Origin: Syncephalastrum monosporum B8922
Taxonomy: Eukaryota > Mucoromycota > Mucoromycetes > Mucorales > Syncephalastraceae
Assembly: GCA_000697355.1 (NCBI GenBank)
Contig: JNEN01000835.1
Span: forward strand, 62,001 to 126,000
DNA length: 64,000 bases
Direction of reading: 5' to 3'
The notes below the pieces were generated by a model. The model did not search any database. It had not been told where the DNA came from and saw only the letters and a program-made list of their open reading frames with translations. This document shows positions 37,173-47,576 of the stretch, in pieces. A program made the position numbers and the translations under genes. Each line of letters opens with the position of its first letter. Position 1 is the first letter of the stretch.

Positions 37173-38164
37173 ATGACCGATCAGCCTCTGTTCACAACCT
37201 ACGTATTCAGATATCAGCAGGGCAGAACGCCGTTTCCCTGCCACAGCTGCAAGAAGACCATTGCGCGGAAGGCTTTCACGATTGGTGTCATTCAACGTAA
37301 AAGCAAAAAGGAAAAGAAGAACAAGTCCAAGCCCCAAGAATACTGGCATTTCGAATGCTGGAAAGGTACATTATACTTTTCTGCTTTCCACATATACAAG
37401 TGGACTCAACATACGGGTAGTTCCGAAAGAATGGGTTGTACGCGAGCGTGTGGATGCGATACGAGGCTATCCGCAATTGACAGCCAGAGTATGTCGAGAT
37501 AGACTTTATTAGACGGCTGCATGATAACTGACTGAATTTCCCCCCGTAGGACCAGCAACGTGCCCAAATTCTTCTCGACAAAGGTGAAGGTGCCACCTGG
37601 ACTGCGGCCGATGAGCCTGCAGACGTGCAAGAAGACTCCGAGGAGCCGGATACCACTCAACCGAAAGAAGAGTCTAAAGAGTCTACTAAAAAGCGTCCGC
37701 GCCGGAACAGCGATGTGACTACCTTGCTCACCGGTGTCAATGATGCCACTCAGGACAAGAAGCGCAAGGTAGCCGCAGACGAGGATACCAAACCAAAATC
37801 CAAGGCTGCCCAAAGCAAGCCTGAAGCCTCCCAAGTGACCGATACGAAGTCGATCACGAAGGCAAACAGTAACACGAAAGACAAGCAGAAGTCCACAAAA
37901 GACAAGCAGAAGCAAAAAACAGACACCGCAACAGTCAAACCGGGCGACCAGGAGAACACATCCAAGACAGAGGACAACAAGCAAGATAAAAAAGCTCTGA
38001 AGGCCAAGACGGAAGGCGCCAAGGTAGAAAAGGCTCAAAAGAAGTCCGGGGAGAGCAAGAAGCCAAGCAAAAAAGCCGCAGCCAAACCAGCTGTCACATT
38101 TAGTGCCGAGGAGGAGAGGGAGCTGGAAGATATCATGAGTGAATTTAAAAAACTGCAGGAGTGA
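37173..38164 (+). CDS. PARP-type zinc-finger protein with lysine-rich tail
   Basis: Rebuilt as join(37173..37365, 37421..37488, 37550..38164), 291 residues. The N-terminal domain has the PARP-type zinc-finger ligands C23, C26, H59 and C62 (PCHSCKK ... YWHFECW), a module that reads DNA breaks. It is followed by KEWVVRERVDAIRGYPQLTA. The rest (from about residue 90) is Lys/Glu/Ser/Thr-rich and disordered, with repeats such as TKDKQKSTKDKQK, and ends in a short helix (EEERELEDIMSEFKKLQE). There is no ADP-ribosyl transferase domain, so this is a stand-alone finger as in some fungal DNA-repair or chromatin proteins. Likely nuclear. The 3' end lies 60 bp from TSR2. Confidence 0.82.
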
Positions 38165-38224
38165 TGACATATATATATATTAGGATGGCTATTTTTCTAC
38201 TTCTATTACTGCTTTATGCTAGAG

Positions 38225-38933
38225 TTATTTATATCGTACAGTCTGGAAGCCATCGTCATCGATCTCTGGCTCCCGCTTTGATGGGCCAGGTGCACCTTTG
38301 TCCATGTCCATATCATCACCCTCGGCCGCCTCTTCATCTTCATCATATTCATCCTAGTTAAAGCATGTCAAAAGAATAAGTCAATAGATTAAAGCATTTG
38401 CATGAATTTACCTCTGAGCTATCTTGCTGCGCTGAGCTGGATGCAGCCGCGGCCTGCAGTGATGGAAACTTTTCACGCAGTCGTTCTACTTCGGTGTAAT
38501 TACCCTGGACACACTGGTTATATAGTTCGACGAGATGCTTGGCCACCTAAATACGGCATGCACACGTATGAGCGAGCTGAGATCACAAAAGGGGATGTCG
38601 TCTTTGTACAGTATTATCTGTACGTACCATATACGGTGAATCGTCCTCTAGAATGGTATCAAATTCGTCTCCCATGATTTGGGTCAAGATATCCTCAATA
38701 TCATATATGTCCACCTTCTTGCCATCTAGTAAACAAGAATGAGCGAGTGCGGCTTGAAGACTTTCCTATTGCTTACGTTGACCGAAATAGTTGACAATGA
38801 CACCCATAAACCAATCTCTCTTGGCAGCGGATTCAACACCGCCCCAGTCTTGCTCAACCGCAAGGCGTAAAGCGGTCCAGGATCGAAAAATGTATGAGAC
38901 GCCTTCTTCAAATGCGGCCTTGTTTGCACTCAT
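38225..38933 (-). CDS. TSR2: Pre-rRNA-processing protein TSR2
   Basis: Rebuilt as complement(join(38225..38353, 38412..38546, 38628..38725, 38777..38933)), 172 residues. The WGG-motif domain is present: IFRSWTALRLAVEQDWGGVE, then KRDWFMGVIVNYFG and DIYDIEDILTQIMGDEFDT. An acidic C-terminal tail (DEYDEDEEAAEGDD) precedes DGFQTVRYK. Tsr2 is the escort chaperone that takes Rps26/eS26 from importin to pre-40S ribosomes. Length and layout fit the family. It starts 151 bp from RPA3 on the opposite strand. Confidence 0.92.
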
Positions 38934-39084
38934 TATTCTTATGCAAAGGGAAAAGTTGAAAAAGGGAATTCAAGGTGTGGCTTGCAAGTCATTGACTATT
39001 TAGGACACGCGTCGGCATTCGCGACCACCTTTTCTGCTCACGCGTCTCTTTTTTCCTCCCGCTCTTTTTCTTCCAGCAGCTGCA
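38934..39084. promoter_or_regulatory. Shared divergent promoter of TSR2 and RPA3
   Basis: Only 151 bp separate the two start codons, so both genes must be transcribed outward from here. It is CT-rich on the RPA3 strand (TTTTCTGCTCACGCGTCTCT), and ACGCGT (an MluI/MBF-like box) is present at about 39038-39043. In yeasts that box drives G1/S genes such as replication factors; applying that here is inference. Confidence 0.5.
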
Positions 39085-39588
39085 ATGGAGAAACCCACCC
39101 CTCGCATCAACTCGGCTCTTCGTGAGCAATACGTCGACCAGACTGTTCGCATCATTGGCAAAGTTTCAACCGTAAGTTGTCGTTCGGATAAGCGTGTTGT
39201 CAGGCACACATTGTACTCACCCTGATTCCATACCCATTTTCAGTTCAAAGACGACATGGCTGTTCTCGAAACCTCAGATAAAGGGCAGGTTCTGGTCCAC
39301 CTGAACGGAGTAGGTCATCATGAACCCCCACTTGGCACAAGTCACTCATTCGAATCTGTGTTTACAGAACAACAAATGGGGCAGCGATTACGTTGAGGTC
39401 ATTGGCAAGCTGACCAAGGAGTTTGCTCTTGAGGAATACAAGACCAACAACCTTGGTAATGATTTGGGTAAGTTGATGCATTATGAAAATGGAGCGTGCT
39501 GCTTATTCAATCCATCATAGACCTGGACCTGGTCGAGAAAGTCGTCCAATTCAGCCTCAAGTGTCCCGAAATGTTCCTTCTCGATTAG
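39085..39588 (+). CDS. RPA3: Replication protein A 14-kDa subunit (RPA3)
   Basis: Rebuilt as join(39085..39171, 39244..39309, 39368..39467, 39521..39588), 106 residues. It is a single OB-fold: RINSALREQYVDQTVRIIGK, then VLETSDKGQVLVHLNG, WGSDYVEVIGKL and DLVEKVVQFSLKCPEMF. The length is normal for the smallest subunit of the heterotrimeric single-stranded-DNA-binding protein RPA, which acts in replication, repair and recombination. All introns are 50-75 nt with exact phase. Confidence 0.9.
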
Positions 39589-41256
39589 GATGAATTCTTC
39601 CTCTCCCCTTTTGTACAGAACACTCCCTTCCTCTTTGTCGAAGGAACGGGGGCATAAAAGTGTGCGTGTGTAAATACATGATTATTATCTATAGTCTATT
39701 GATGCGAAAAGCACTACCAATGAGTCCAGCGCATATTAGCTTGTGATTCGTGGAAAAGTGACGTCCGCATATCTTTTAAGGTACCTATTCGTGCCCGGAT
39801 ATATATCAACCCACCACTGCACGGTTGAAGTACTATGGTACTACTGCTTATAATGGGTGTCTTTATTACGAATGTTCGTACGTTTACTATGATTGGCTCC
39901 TCAATTTGTCAGTCTTACATGATGTGATGAGTGCCACACACGCCGCCCACTCGCCATCGTGCTCCTCCTTTTTGCACCCCTCTCTTTGCATCCCCGATCA
40001 ATCAGCCATCTCAGCCAACATGCTGTCGATGAAACACTCATAAAATCTGTCACCGTTGCCTTCTCACCGGCTTGCCATAATTGCAGCACAGCCTCCTGAG
40101 GAGAGTATTCACATCTATGCAAGAAAAGGTATTAAGATCCTTACGAAACATATTTATCTTGGCAGTGCTCATGAATGCTTAGCTACGTAGGGGCTACCAC
40201 AATTACCATATCTGCACACATCCGCTTACATACAAATATGGAATATTACTGAAGTACGGCATAAAGGAATATCAGTGCGAGTAATGCACTGCTACAACGA
40301 GGGATTACACAATTCAGGGCAGGTGACCAAGGAACGATGACGAGCTTGTTTCTATTTTCTCAACTCAATAGGCATGCGTTCATGTGAGATGCGGAATATG
40401 TACCTGATTGCGCCGCACTTCGATTTATTAGATGAACTTTATATCTAAACAATAATCGTAAAGATAAGAGGGGTCATCTTTCTTTTATTTCTTTCGTATA
40501 CACCACTTATTGTACAAGGATTGTTTTTCTTGCACGTTGTTGAAGATATTGGTGCAGAAGAGTAAGTCGGTAGCGAAAACAAAATAAATAAAAAAGAGAG
40601 TTATACGCTATTTGCGCGATTTCCTCGAGCAACACTTACATCTACGATAACATGGATAGCACGAGTCTGTGAAATTTATTTATATTTGATGTGCGCAGGC
40701 GGTATCTGTGCGCAGAGTAGAATGTAACGTTTATGTATATGCTCATATCCAATGGGTCTGTTTGTTTTTCTGATTTCTGACTTCACGAGCGAGGGGAGCT
40801 GAGCTGGTACGTACACGCATGGGATTGATGAAGTACATACCTTATATGGTAGACCAAGGTGCGGCTGGTACGCTTCGATCGACGTTTTCGTGCAGGAGAC
40901 AAGCATAAAAAATGGCTTGAAGAGTATGCACCATCCAACTTTCCTTGGTTTTCCTCTTTTCCTGTTCTCCATTCGCCCAACCACCTGGTCCCTGCTTTTT
41001 TTTTGTTCTTTTTATTCCGTCTGATCCATACTCTGATTTCTTCTATTCTCACTCGCGCCTGTTCCTCGCTGGGCATACGTATATCTTGATACACACTGCT
41101 CCTCCTTCACCCCTACTTTCCTTTCTTTCTCTCTCTTGTCTCTCTCTTTTATACACGCACGCTTCCTCTTTTCTCCTTCCTCCTTCCTCCTTCTTGACTC
41201 GTCGTAAAATATTCCCCTTGCGTTTGTAATTTTTTTCACAGCTCGAGTCAGTGGCC
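39589..41256. other. Intergenic region, 1.67 kb
   Basis: A short coding-like stretch near 40076-40190 reads AAQPPEESIHIYARKG on the plus strand but has no convincing start or splice partner. From about 40930 to 41210 the plus strand is strongly pyrimidine-rich, as expected for the promoter and leader of the kinase gene. Confidence 0.45.
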
Positions 41257-42887
41257 ATGACGACGTTATTTGCCAAAGACAGCTTTGCCGTCCATCCTCA
41301 CGACGACCGCCTTCATCATACAGCTGATAGCGTATCCACATCTCCCATACTGGTTTCCGTTGAGCAGCCACAGCCGACGATCACTCTATCCCCACCGCCA
41401 GACCCGACCTTGCACCGGTCCAGTCGACGCAAACGCAGTTTTCGGAATCTCTTTGCCAGCGATAAACAACACAAAGAAGCACAACAGCAAAAAGATCAAC
41501 CGGTATCTGTGTCTGCCATCGGCCGGCGTTTATCCAACCTGTCCTTAAAAAGCCCGCAGTCGTCGAGGCCGCCGTCGCCGTCGAGCGATTCACCTACAGT
41601 AGGCGCAGCTGCAGTCGCAGCTTCGCTTGCAGCTGCCCTGGCTGTGGGCAATGAGAACGGCAAACCGCAACAGCAGCAGCCCCAACAGTTGCTCCACCCA
41701 AATGCTGCATATGAGCGACCACCCTCGCCTTCGTCCAGTTCGACAGTGTCGTCACCGGGAACATCGCCGACAACCATGTTTGCCGAAATGAAGCGGGCGT
41801 TATCGCAATATCAGCAGGTCCGGCACTTGTCACAAAAAGTGAGCGGCCGGAGAGCAAGCAGAAGCAGCGACGGCGCAGTCACCCCAACACACACCCGTGC
41901 ACAGCCCATGCAGCTTGACGACAAGTACGGTGAGCACCGCAAGGGTCGTGTCGTAGGTCACGGTGCAACGGCGGTGATCCGGTTGCTGGAGTGCCTGGAT
42001 GGGAAACCTGCCCCTGTCGTAGCTGTCAAGGCATTCCGCAAACGGGACCGGGACGAGACGGAGAAGGACTACCATAAACGCATGACAAGCGAGTTTTGTA
42101 TCAGCAAAGCACTCAGGCATACCCATATCGTCGAAATGTTTGACCTTGTCAAAGACCACAAGAACCGCTGGTGCAGTGTCATGGAATACGTAAGCTACTC
42201 TACTTGCTGTTGATTGCATAACATACGAATGGGTGATATTGCATTTCCTAGTGCTCCGGAGGTGATGTTTTTACCATCCTGCAAGATTTTGATCTGGACG
42301 ATCAGGAAATGGATTGTCTGTTCAAGCAGCTTTTACTGGGTCTGCAGCATATGCACCAGTGCGGCGTCGCCCATCGTGATATCAAGCCCGAAAATCTAGT
42401 CATGACACACACTGGCGTCCTAAAGATAACCGACTTTGGCGTCGCTGACGTAGTCCAGACAGCTTTTGATGACAAGAGCCGAGCTTCACACGGCAAGTGT
42501 GGTTCGGAGCCTTATTGGCCGCCTGAGCTCTTTGAAAACATCAAGAAAGGCTACGATGGACGTGCCCTCGACGTCTGGAGTGCTGCTGTCACGTGGCACT
42601 GCTTACTCTACCGCCGCATCCCCTTTTTCCAAGCCTGCAAGAAGGATCCCAAATTCGTCGAGTTCCTTGAGGAGCGTCCGCGTCGCGCGTGGGTCCCGCT
42701 CTCGAAATGCACCCCAGACGAGCAAGACTGCTTATACGGTATGTTTACGCTCGATCCAGCTGAGCGTTGGTCCATCGACCAGTGCCTCGCTTCCAACTGG
42801 CTGTCTTCGGTCCAAGTCTGTTCCTCGGGTCTTTCTACCGACGGTCGCTCCCATCGGCATCATAAACAAACCGCACCGTCTGCCTAG
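41257..42887 (+). CDS. Serine/threonine protein kinase, fungal Hal4/NPR1-like group
   Basis: join(41257..42189, 42252..42887), 522 residues. The N-terminal 225 residues are Ser/Pro/Gln-rich and probably disordered and phosphorylated. The kinase domain spans about residues 228-495: glycine loop VVGHGATAVIRLL, VAVKAF (lysine), then YCSGGD (hinge), AHRDIKPEN, the DFG loop KITDFGVADV, an activation loop with CGSEPYWPPELF (APE replaced by PPE), and DVWSAAVTW. Fungal-specific NPR/Hal5-family kinases stabilise plasma-membrane nut­rient and potassium transporters, often against arrestin-guided endocytosis; that role is inferred. The stop is only 34 bp from a transposon end, so its 3' untranslated region runs into the element. 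Confidence 0.9.
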
Positions 42888-42921
42888 CAGGCGATAGCCC
42901 CTACCATAAGCACTATATGTA

Positions 42922-42979
42922 CAGTGATTCCAACAAGCAATGTCGCACACAGTCAAGATTGCTGTCGCTGACCAGTCAA
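42922..42979 (+). repeat. Left terminal inverted repeat
   Basis: Matches the reverse complement of 44446-44503 with three differences in 58 bp. Confidence 0.85.
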
Positions 42980-43039
42980 TATTAATGTCGTTGGTTGTTC
43001 AACATCAATTTCGCACTCTCGGAAATGGAAGTCGTATTT

Positions 43040-43235
43040 TTAGAGAACTAAAAAAGTATTTCCGCATTTATTTTTATGCCTCTTTTCAAAGCGGATTGAA
43101 CATTTGCGTGTAGAGCACTTGGAAGCCAAAATTGCTTCATAAAGCCAAGGGGGCGTAGGCATGGAGCGTGGGGTAATGACGTTGGGATCGTTGGCAATAA
43201 GGCAAAAGCGCCAAAAAGCATCGTCAACATGGAGA
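43040..43235 (-). pseudogene. F-box-like gene fragment inside the TIR element
   Basis: The minus strand reads HVDDAFWRFCLIANDPNVI, then PPWLYEAILASKC and a short Cys/Lys-rich end before a stop. A helix followed by WLYEAIL..C..C resembles the region after the F-box in fungal F-box proteins. No start or splice partner is found. The identification is tentative. Confidence 0.3.
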
Positions 43236-43461
43236 AGGGTTGTGAGTGCAGAACGCGGGCAGTTCGTATATGATTAGAAATGCCAGGTGCCCAATTTCGA
43301 TGATCGTGTAAATACCACTGTGCTGCAATTGCATGAGGTACACTTTCAGGTCTGCTTACTTATTGACCATAGCAGACCTCTCGTGTAATAAGTGGATCCA
43401 GCGCTACGCTAGGACGTCACATGATAAATCACTGGCCAGTTTCTGTAGCTGTAATTCGGTT

Positions 43462-44190
43462 TCATCGATGGCCTTGGCACGCTCTTGGCTCTATCGCGCG
43501 CGATAGAGCCAGGTATTCATGATCCTTCCAATCTGAATCTTGGTCAAGCGTTCCAGAGCGCAAGATCTGAGTCACTTCATCGGTTTTGTCGAGGTGTATC
43601 ATCATCGTCTCGCTGTGCTGACTTGGGCAAAGCAAAAGCACGCCAGCGAGCGAAAGAATATCTTGTAACGAGTGACCAACATTGAGCGGGCTCACTTTAC
43701 TGAGTTGCTGTGCTGCCTTGCAATATCCACCAAATGCTCTGGTAAGATTCACGCCAGCCACAATCAATGGTGCGCTGCTGATGCTGCTGTAGGAATCGTC
43801 TTCGTATGGTTCTCCTGGAGGCCGCTGTCCTCGGGCAGGCAAAAATCCAACGCGGGTATCAGTGCTATCCGTAGCATCGCAGGCATTGATAGGTTATTCA
43901 ATGGCACTGCCATCGTAGTTCTGTGTATCAGATGTAGGGCAGGGCATGTGTTCGGCAGTAATTGACTCCGTTTCAGCGCTCAGGACACTTGTTGCGACAA
44001 CTCTTGAGTATTCAGTTTCGCGAGCGCCCGTTGCTTTCCCATCCAAAATTGATCCCAGGACGCTGTCTGTTTCCAAGATTTCAATTCCTTAAAAAGTTCG
44101 GTCTCGCTCTCACGCAGGTAATAGCTGATGATTGTCCGGTATCGGGTGAAAGCCTCTTGTTTTTCCAAAAAATCGAAACGATTCACAAAC
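43462..44190 (-). pseudogene. Sorting-nexin (Vps5/BAR)-like gene fragments inside the TIR element
   Basis: Two minus-strand blocks look coding. 43980-44190 reads EKQEAFTRYRTIISYYLRES and on to KQRALAKLNTQE, with a stop just upstream. 43462-43842 reads LTRAFGGYCKAAQQLSKVSP, then a helix ending IHLDKTDEVTQILRS. The second block resembles the early part of a Vps5-type BAR domain and the first resembles a later part, so the order on the strand looks swapped. Stops and frame breaks make a working product unlikely. Assignment rests on pattern memory and is tentative. Confidence 0.35.
43486..43511. repeat. Perfect 26-bp palindrome
   Basis: TGGCTCTATCGCG followed by its exact reverse complement, centred on CGCGCG, inside the TIR element. 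Confidence 0.9.
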
Positions 44191-44445
44191 GCCTTATGTC
44201 AATTGAGCCTTATTTTCGTTGCGCCATCGCACATCAGCCGAAAGAACTCTTCATTGCTTTGGAGCTGTTAGTTCTCCATACTGGTTGCTTGCTTCCGTTT
44301 GCTGCGAGGCAGTGATTGTTGTTCGTAAGAGGGAAAAAAAGAAAGAAAACGGAAGAAAATGAGCCAGTCTTTTACTATGAGGGGAAGAATAGTTTTATTT
44401 ACCTTTTTTGATGTCCGCAGTGAGACTCATGATTGAACTGACATG

Positions 44446-44503
44446 TTGACTGATCAGCGACAGCAATTTTGACTGCGTGCGACATTGCTTGTTGGAATCA
44501 CTG
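44446..44503 (-). repeat. Right terminal inverted repeat
   Basis: Reverse complement begins CAGTGATTCCAACAAGCAAT, as the left end does; TA follows outside. Confidence 0.85.
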
Positions 44504-44747
44504 TAACTACCATCAACATATCGATAACAGCAGCAGTAGCCATATTAGCGAGAAGCATCCGTAGCCATATACAATGCATCCTATAATCCTTCTTCTCTCT
44601 CTCCCTTTCGCGTCCTCCTTGTCATGGAATACAATACATAAAAAATCACCCAATGTTCAGACATCATTATATACATTTTCTTCCTTCTCCTCTCCTTCCT
44701 CTTCTAGAAGAAAAAGTGAAATCTACATACTTAAACAAGAGCATTAT

Positions 44748-45675
44748 TCATCGACATAATTCGCTATACGGGATCGTGGCACCCATCAGAAAGTCAAAGT
44801 CCAGCTCTGCTCGAGGCAGGTTTTGCCACAGCATCGCATGTTTCCCTATGAGTTTGTTTTTAATTAAAGGGCGGGAGTGGGGGGGGGGATACCGAGCATA
44901 TCCGACGGTCTTAAATTACCTGTTGTGTCCTTTCGTTCCACAGGCTGGCAAGCATCTGTATGGAACATCCAAAAGTGACCATTATTACCAGCTTGGAGAC
45001 AATGCGTGCAGGGAGCGACAACATGGTAGCCAATAAGATTTCCGCTATTTGCGCACATTCAGTAACCCATACTTCCATAGAGCAATCGAAAAGGAAGTCT
45101 TTGCATCCGGCTGCATATACGTACCAATCGCGGCAGGCAATGTCCCGAATACGGCAATGGCATGTGCGTGTCAGATAATCCTTGTCCATCAACTGAATGC
45201 TGCAGGATGATAAGAGAAGAACACCCAAAATCCAGATCAATCAGTTGATAAAGTGCAGATAAAACAGAACATGCATGAGAAAATAGGCACGAGAGAGGGT
45301 ACAGCCCCCGGGGACCGGAAGGTGCTCTAATTCGAACTGAACAGCATAAACTCACGATTGTGCGGGTATATCCGTCGAGTACAACTCGACGTTGGTATCG
45401 GCCAAAAGGATAGCACGCATGCCTCGGGCACAGACCACGTTTCGACAGTGTCTGCATAATAGCTTGTATACAGGTTTTAAGGGTGAAATGGCATGATGTG
45501 AAGGACGCTGAGCGTTCCCATTGCTGCTGTGGTAGCGGATCATGTCATAGTGCTGTCGTCTTTGCTGTTGCTGTTGTTGTTGTTGCTGCTGCTGTATGAT
45601 CGATAGAGGGGTAGACGTCTGCTGGGTAGACACACGCGGACGCCGATATCCATGGGTCGCAGCTGGACGTTCCAT
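44748..45675 (-). CDS. FAM72-family zinc-binding protein
   Basis: Rebuilt as complement(join(44748..44845, 44920..45044, 45125..45199, 45356..45675)), 205 residues, phases exact. After an N-terminal poly-Gln stretch (Q11 near 45563-45595) comes the FAM72 core: CRHCRNVVCARGMRAILLAD, ELYSTDIP, CHCRIRDIACRDCGNLIGYH, PCTHC and NNGHFWMFH. The paired CxxC motifs form the expected zinc-binding sites. The C-terminal exon ends MLWQNLPRAELDFDFLMGAT and a short tail. In human cells FAM72A binds the uracil glycosylase UNG2 and lowers its level, affecting base-excision and mismatch repair; whether the fungal protein acts the same way is unknown. Only 244 bp separate its stop from the transposon. Confidence 0.88.
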
Positions 45676-46185
45676 AAAGTGATGTATAGAAAAAAACTTT
45701 CGGCTGCAAACGAGCGAAAAGAAAGGTCTTATATAACGAAAGACATATATATACTTCCGAGTCGATGGTGTAAAAACAACTTTTCCATACATACACATAC
45801 GGGCAAAATTACTCGGAGACAATTGAGACAGTTGATCAAGAATTCGCCACAGACTGTGGTTATGAGGACTATTACATTTGTCAATTTTTCTGGAAAATAA
45901 AAAAAATCAAAAAAGAACAAACACAATGAAAAGAAGCGAGAAAAATAAGTCAAAGGACAAGGCAGAGAAGAAATCGAAGAGTGCGAGGAAGGAGGGTACT
46001 ACGAGTAATCGCGCGTAAAAATGAGGCAGTGATGGTATAAAAGCTATTAATGGAGTACAGAATGAATGGAAAAAAAAAGTGATGTAGTGGAGGATCACGT
46101 CGTCTGGAAAGGTCGCCGGCATGCACGCGTTGTTGTGTGCGTTGCAGTGTCACGTCGTAAACAGAGAAAAAAAATTTACGCGTCT
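45676..46185. other. Spacer between DHHC and FAM72 genes
   Basis: 510 bp that must hold the 3' end of the DHHC gene and the promoter of FAM72. Strongly purine-rich on the plus strand from 45895 to 46000. No gene seen. Confidence 0.45.
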
Positions 46186-47576
46186 CTAAGAAAGAGCGTC
46201 CTTCGGCAATTTTGCGTCGACGAGAGTCGAAGCAGATGCGAAAGTGCGCACCGACGCCGGCGTCGCTGGCATAGTTCCATCTGCTCTGAGATTGCTGCCT
46301 CGGCTGTTTCGCGTACGTACTCGGGGCGGGGCAGCAATCGAAACTCGTTTGCAGTCGGATGGCGTGCCACGCAAGGTTTGACTTGAGTAACGTGATAAAC
46401 GGTAGCTAGACTCTCCTTCCTCGCCGTAGTAATCATCTTCGGCCATATGCGCGTGGTGATCGTTCTCGTCATCCTGGATCGCGTGCGCTTCGTCCACTGC
46501 GTCGGTCATGCCGTCTTTCTCGGGGTCGCCCGCGTCCTCGAGGTTCTTCGCTGTGACAGGGAAATACAGACCATCACCAACCATCCGCTGGGGCCAAAAC
46601 CACAAGAGTGGCTGTGAGCCCAGGACGGCACAGAGGTTATTGTAAAGGCCGAGGTTGTACGGGTATTTGACCTTAAAATACAGTTGAAAAGAAGTCATGA
46701 GGCCACACACTTTATGGAAAAAATCTCGCGTTTTTACCCGTCGGATGCGACCTAAGCTCTTAATGGTCAATGCCGTGCCTTTTTCCCAGCCTTCAATGGT
46801 GGTTGTGTTGGTAGTAAGGCAGTAGGTATGATATCCGCTGAGGATACCGACGGTAACGATAGCGGCAGCGGAAAGAAGAAGGTTGACGGCGAGAAAAGTG
46901 GCTTCGGTGGGGGAAGGATGGATGTTCTGTGTCAAGGTGGGGTAAGTCAGCTGTGTTTGTTTGTAAAAATGAAGCCGCTGTGTACTCACATGGGCGTTCA
47001 TGTCCCGAATGATCTGGGCCAGGCGGCAGCTTAGCAGGGTGAAGAGATAAATGGCGCTGATAATCACGTAGACAATAAAGCGAATAAAATGACCATAGTT
47101 GGCGAAACCAACACAGTTATTGATCCACGGGCAGTGGTGATCCATTTTAAGAACGCAGCGTCCGCATGACCGGCAGTGGTGGGTCCGTGGTGGTTTGTAG
47201 CCATTGCATGTTCTGCAGTATCGCGGCTCGTGCGTGGACCGCTTAACTTCCATATGCGTTTGCGAGTGAGGCATCTTCACAATTCATGCGTTTAGGTCAG
47301 CATAAAAAGCAAAATGTACCCGAAACTCGGGAAAGAAAGAAAATTATTTACCCAGTTGACAGGCACGGTGCCTGGGTCTGTGAGACACACGAGAGCATAG
47401 TTGAGGTAGATCATGATGACAAATACGTTGAGCGGGATAAGGATGAGTAGAGTGTGCAGCGATGCGCCGCCCAGGAATGGCCAGATGACAAATATCTGTG
47501 ACGTGTAAGCGATAAACGTTGTGAGCAAGGTGACTGTCGCCACGACGAGTTGACCGCGCCATTCGCTCCATGGCAT
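46186..47576 (-). CDS. DHHC-type palmitoyltransferase
   Basis: Rebuilt as complement(join(46186..46671, 46711..46926, 46990..47274, 47352..47576)), 403 residues. Four membrane helices (two before, two after the catalytic loop) surround the cysteine-rich domain RYCRTCNGYKPPRTHHCRSC and its active site DHHCPW. Downstream sits a TTxE-type motif (TNTTTIEGWEKG). It S-acylates membrane proteins in the ER, Golgi or vacuole and is closest in layout to yeast Pfa3/Pfa4. The C-terminal 130 residues are acidic then Ser/Thr/Arg-rich. The proposed intron 46672-46710 is short, has no in-frame stop and a GTGTGT donor, so an unspliced form adding 13 residues is possible. Confidence 0.9.

Larger units (their letters stand above)
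42922..44503. mobile_element. 1.58-kb TIR element with TA target duplication and captured gene pieces
   Basis: Both ends begin CAGTGATTCCAACAAGCAAT and face inward: left end from 42922, right end (reverse complement) from 44503. About 58 bp match with three mismatches. TA flanks each side (42920-42921 and 44504-44505). A start of CAGTG next to TA is the pattern of Tc1/mariner elements. Inside I find no Tc1-type DDE transposase; instead the minus strand carries decayed coding pieces (see the two pseudogene entries) and an ATG immediately inside the right repeat (starts MSLTADIKK). I infer a non-autonomous element that captured host gene fragments. It sits between the kinase and FAM72 genes. 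Confidence 0.8.

Noticed and set aside
42980..44445. A Tc1/mariner DDE transposase inside the TIR element
   Set aside because: No stretch in either strand shows the expected helix-turn-helix or D-D-E/D context; the coding pieces look like host genes.
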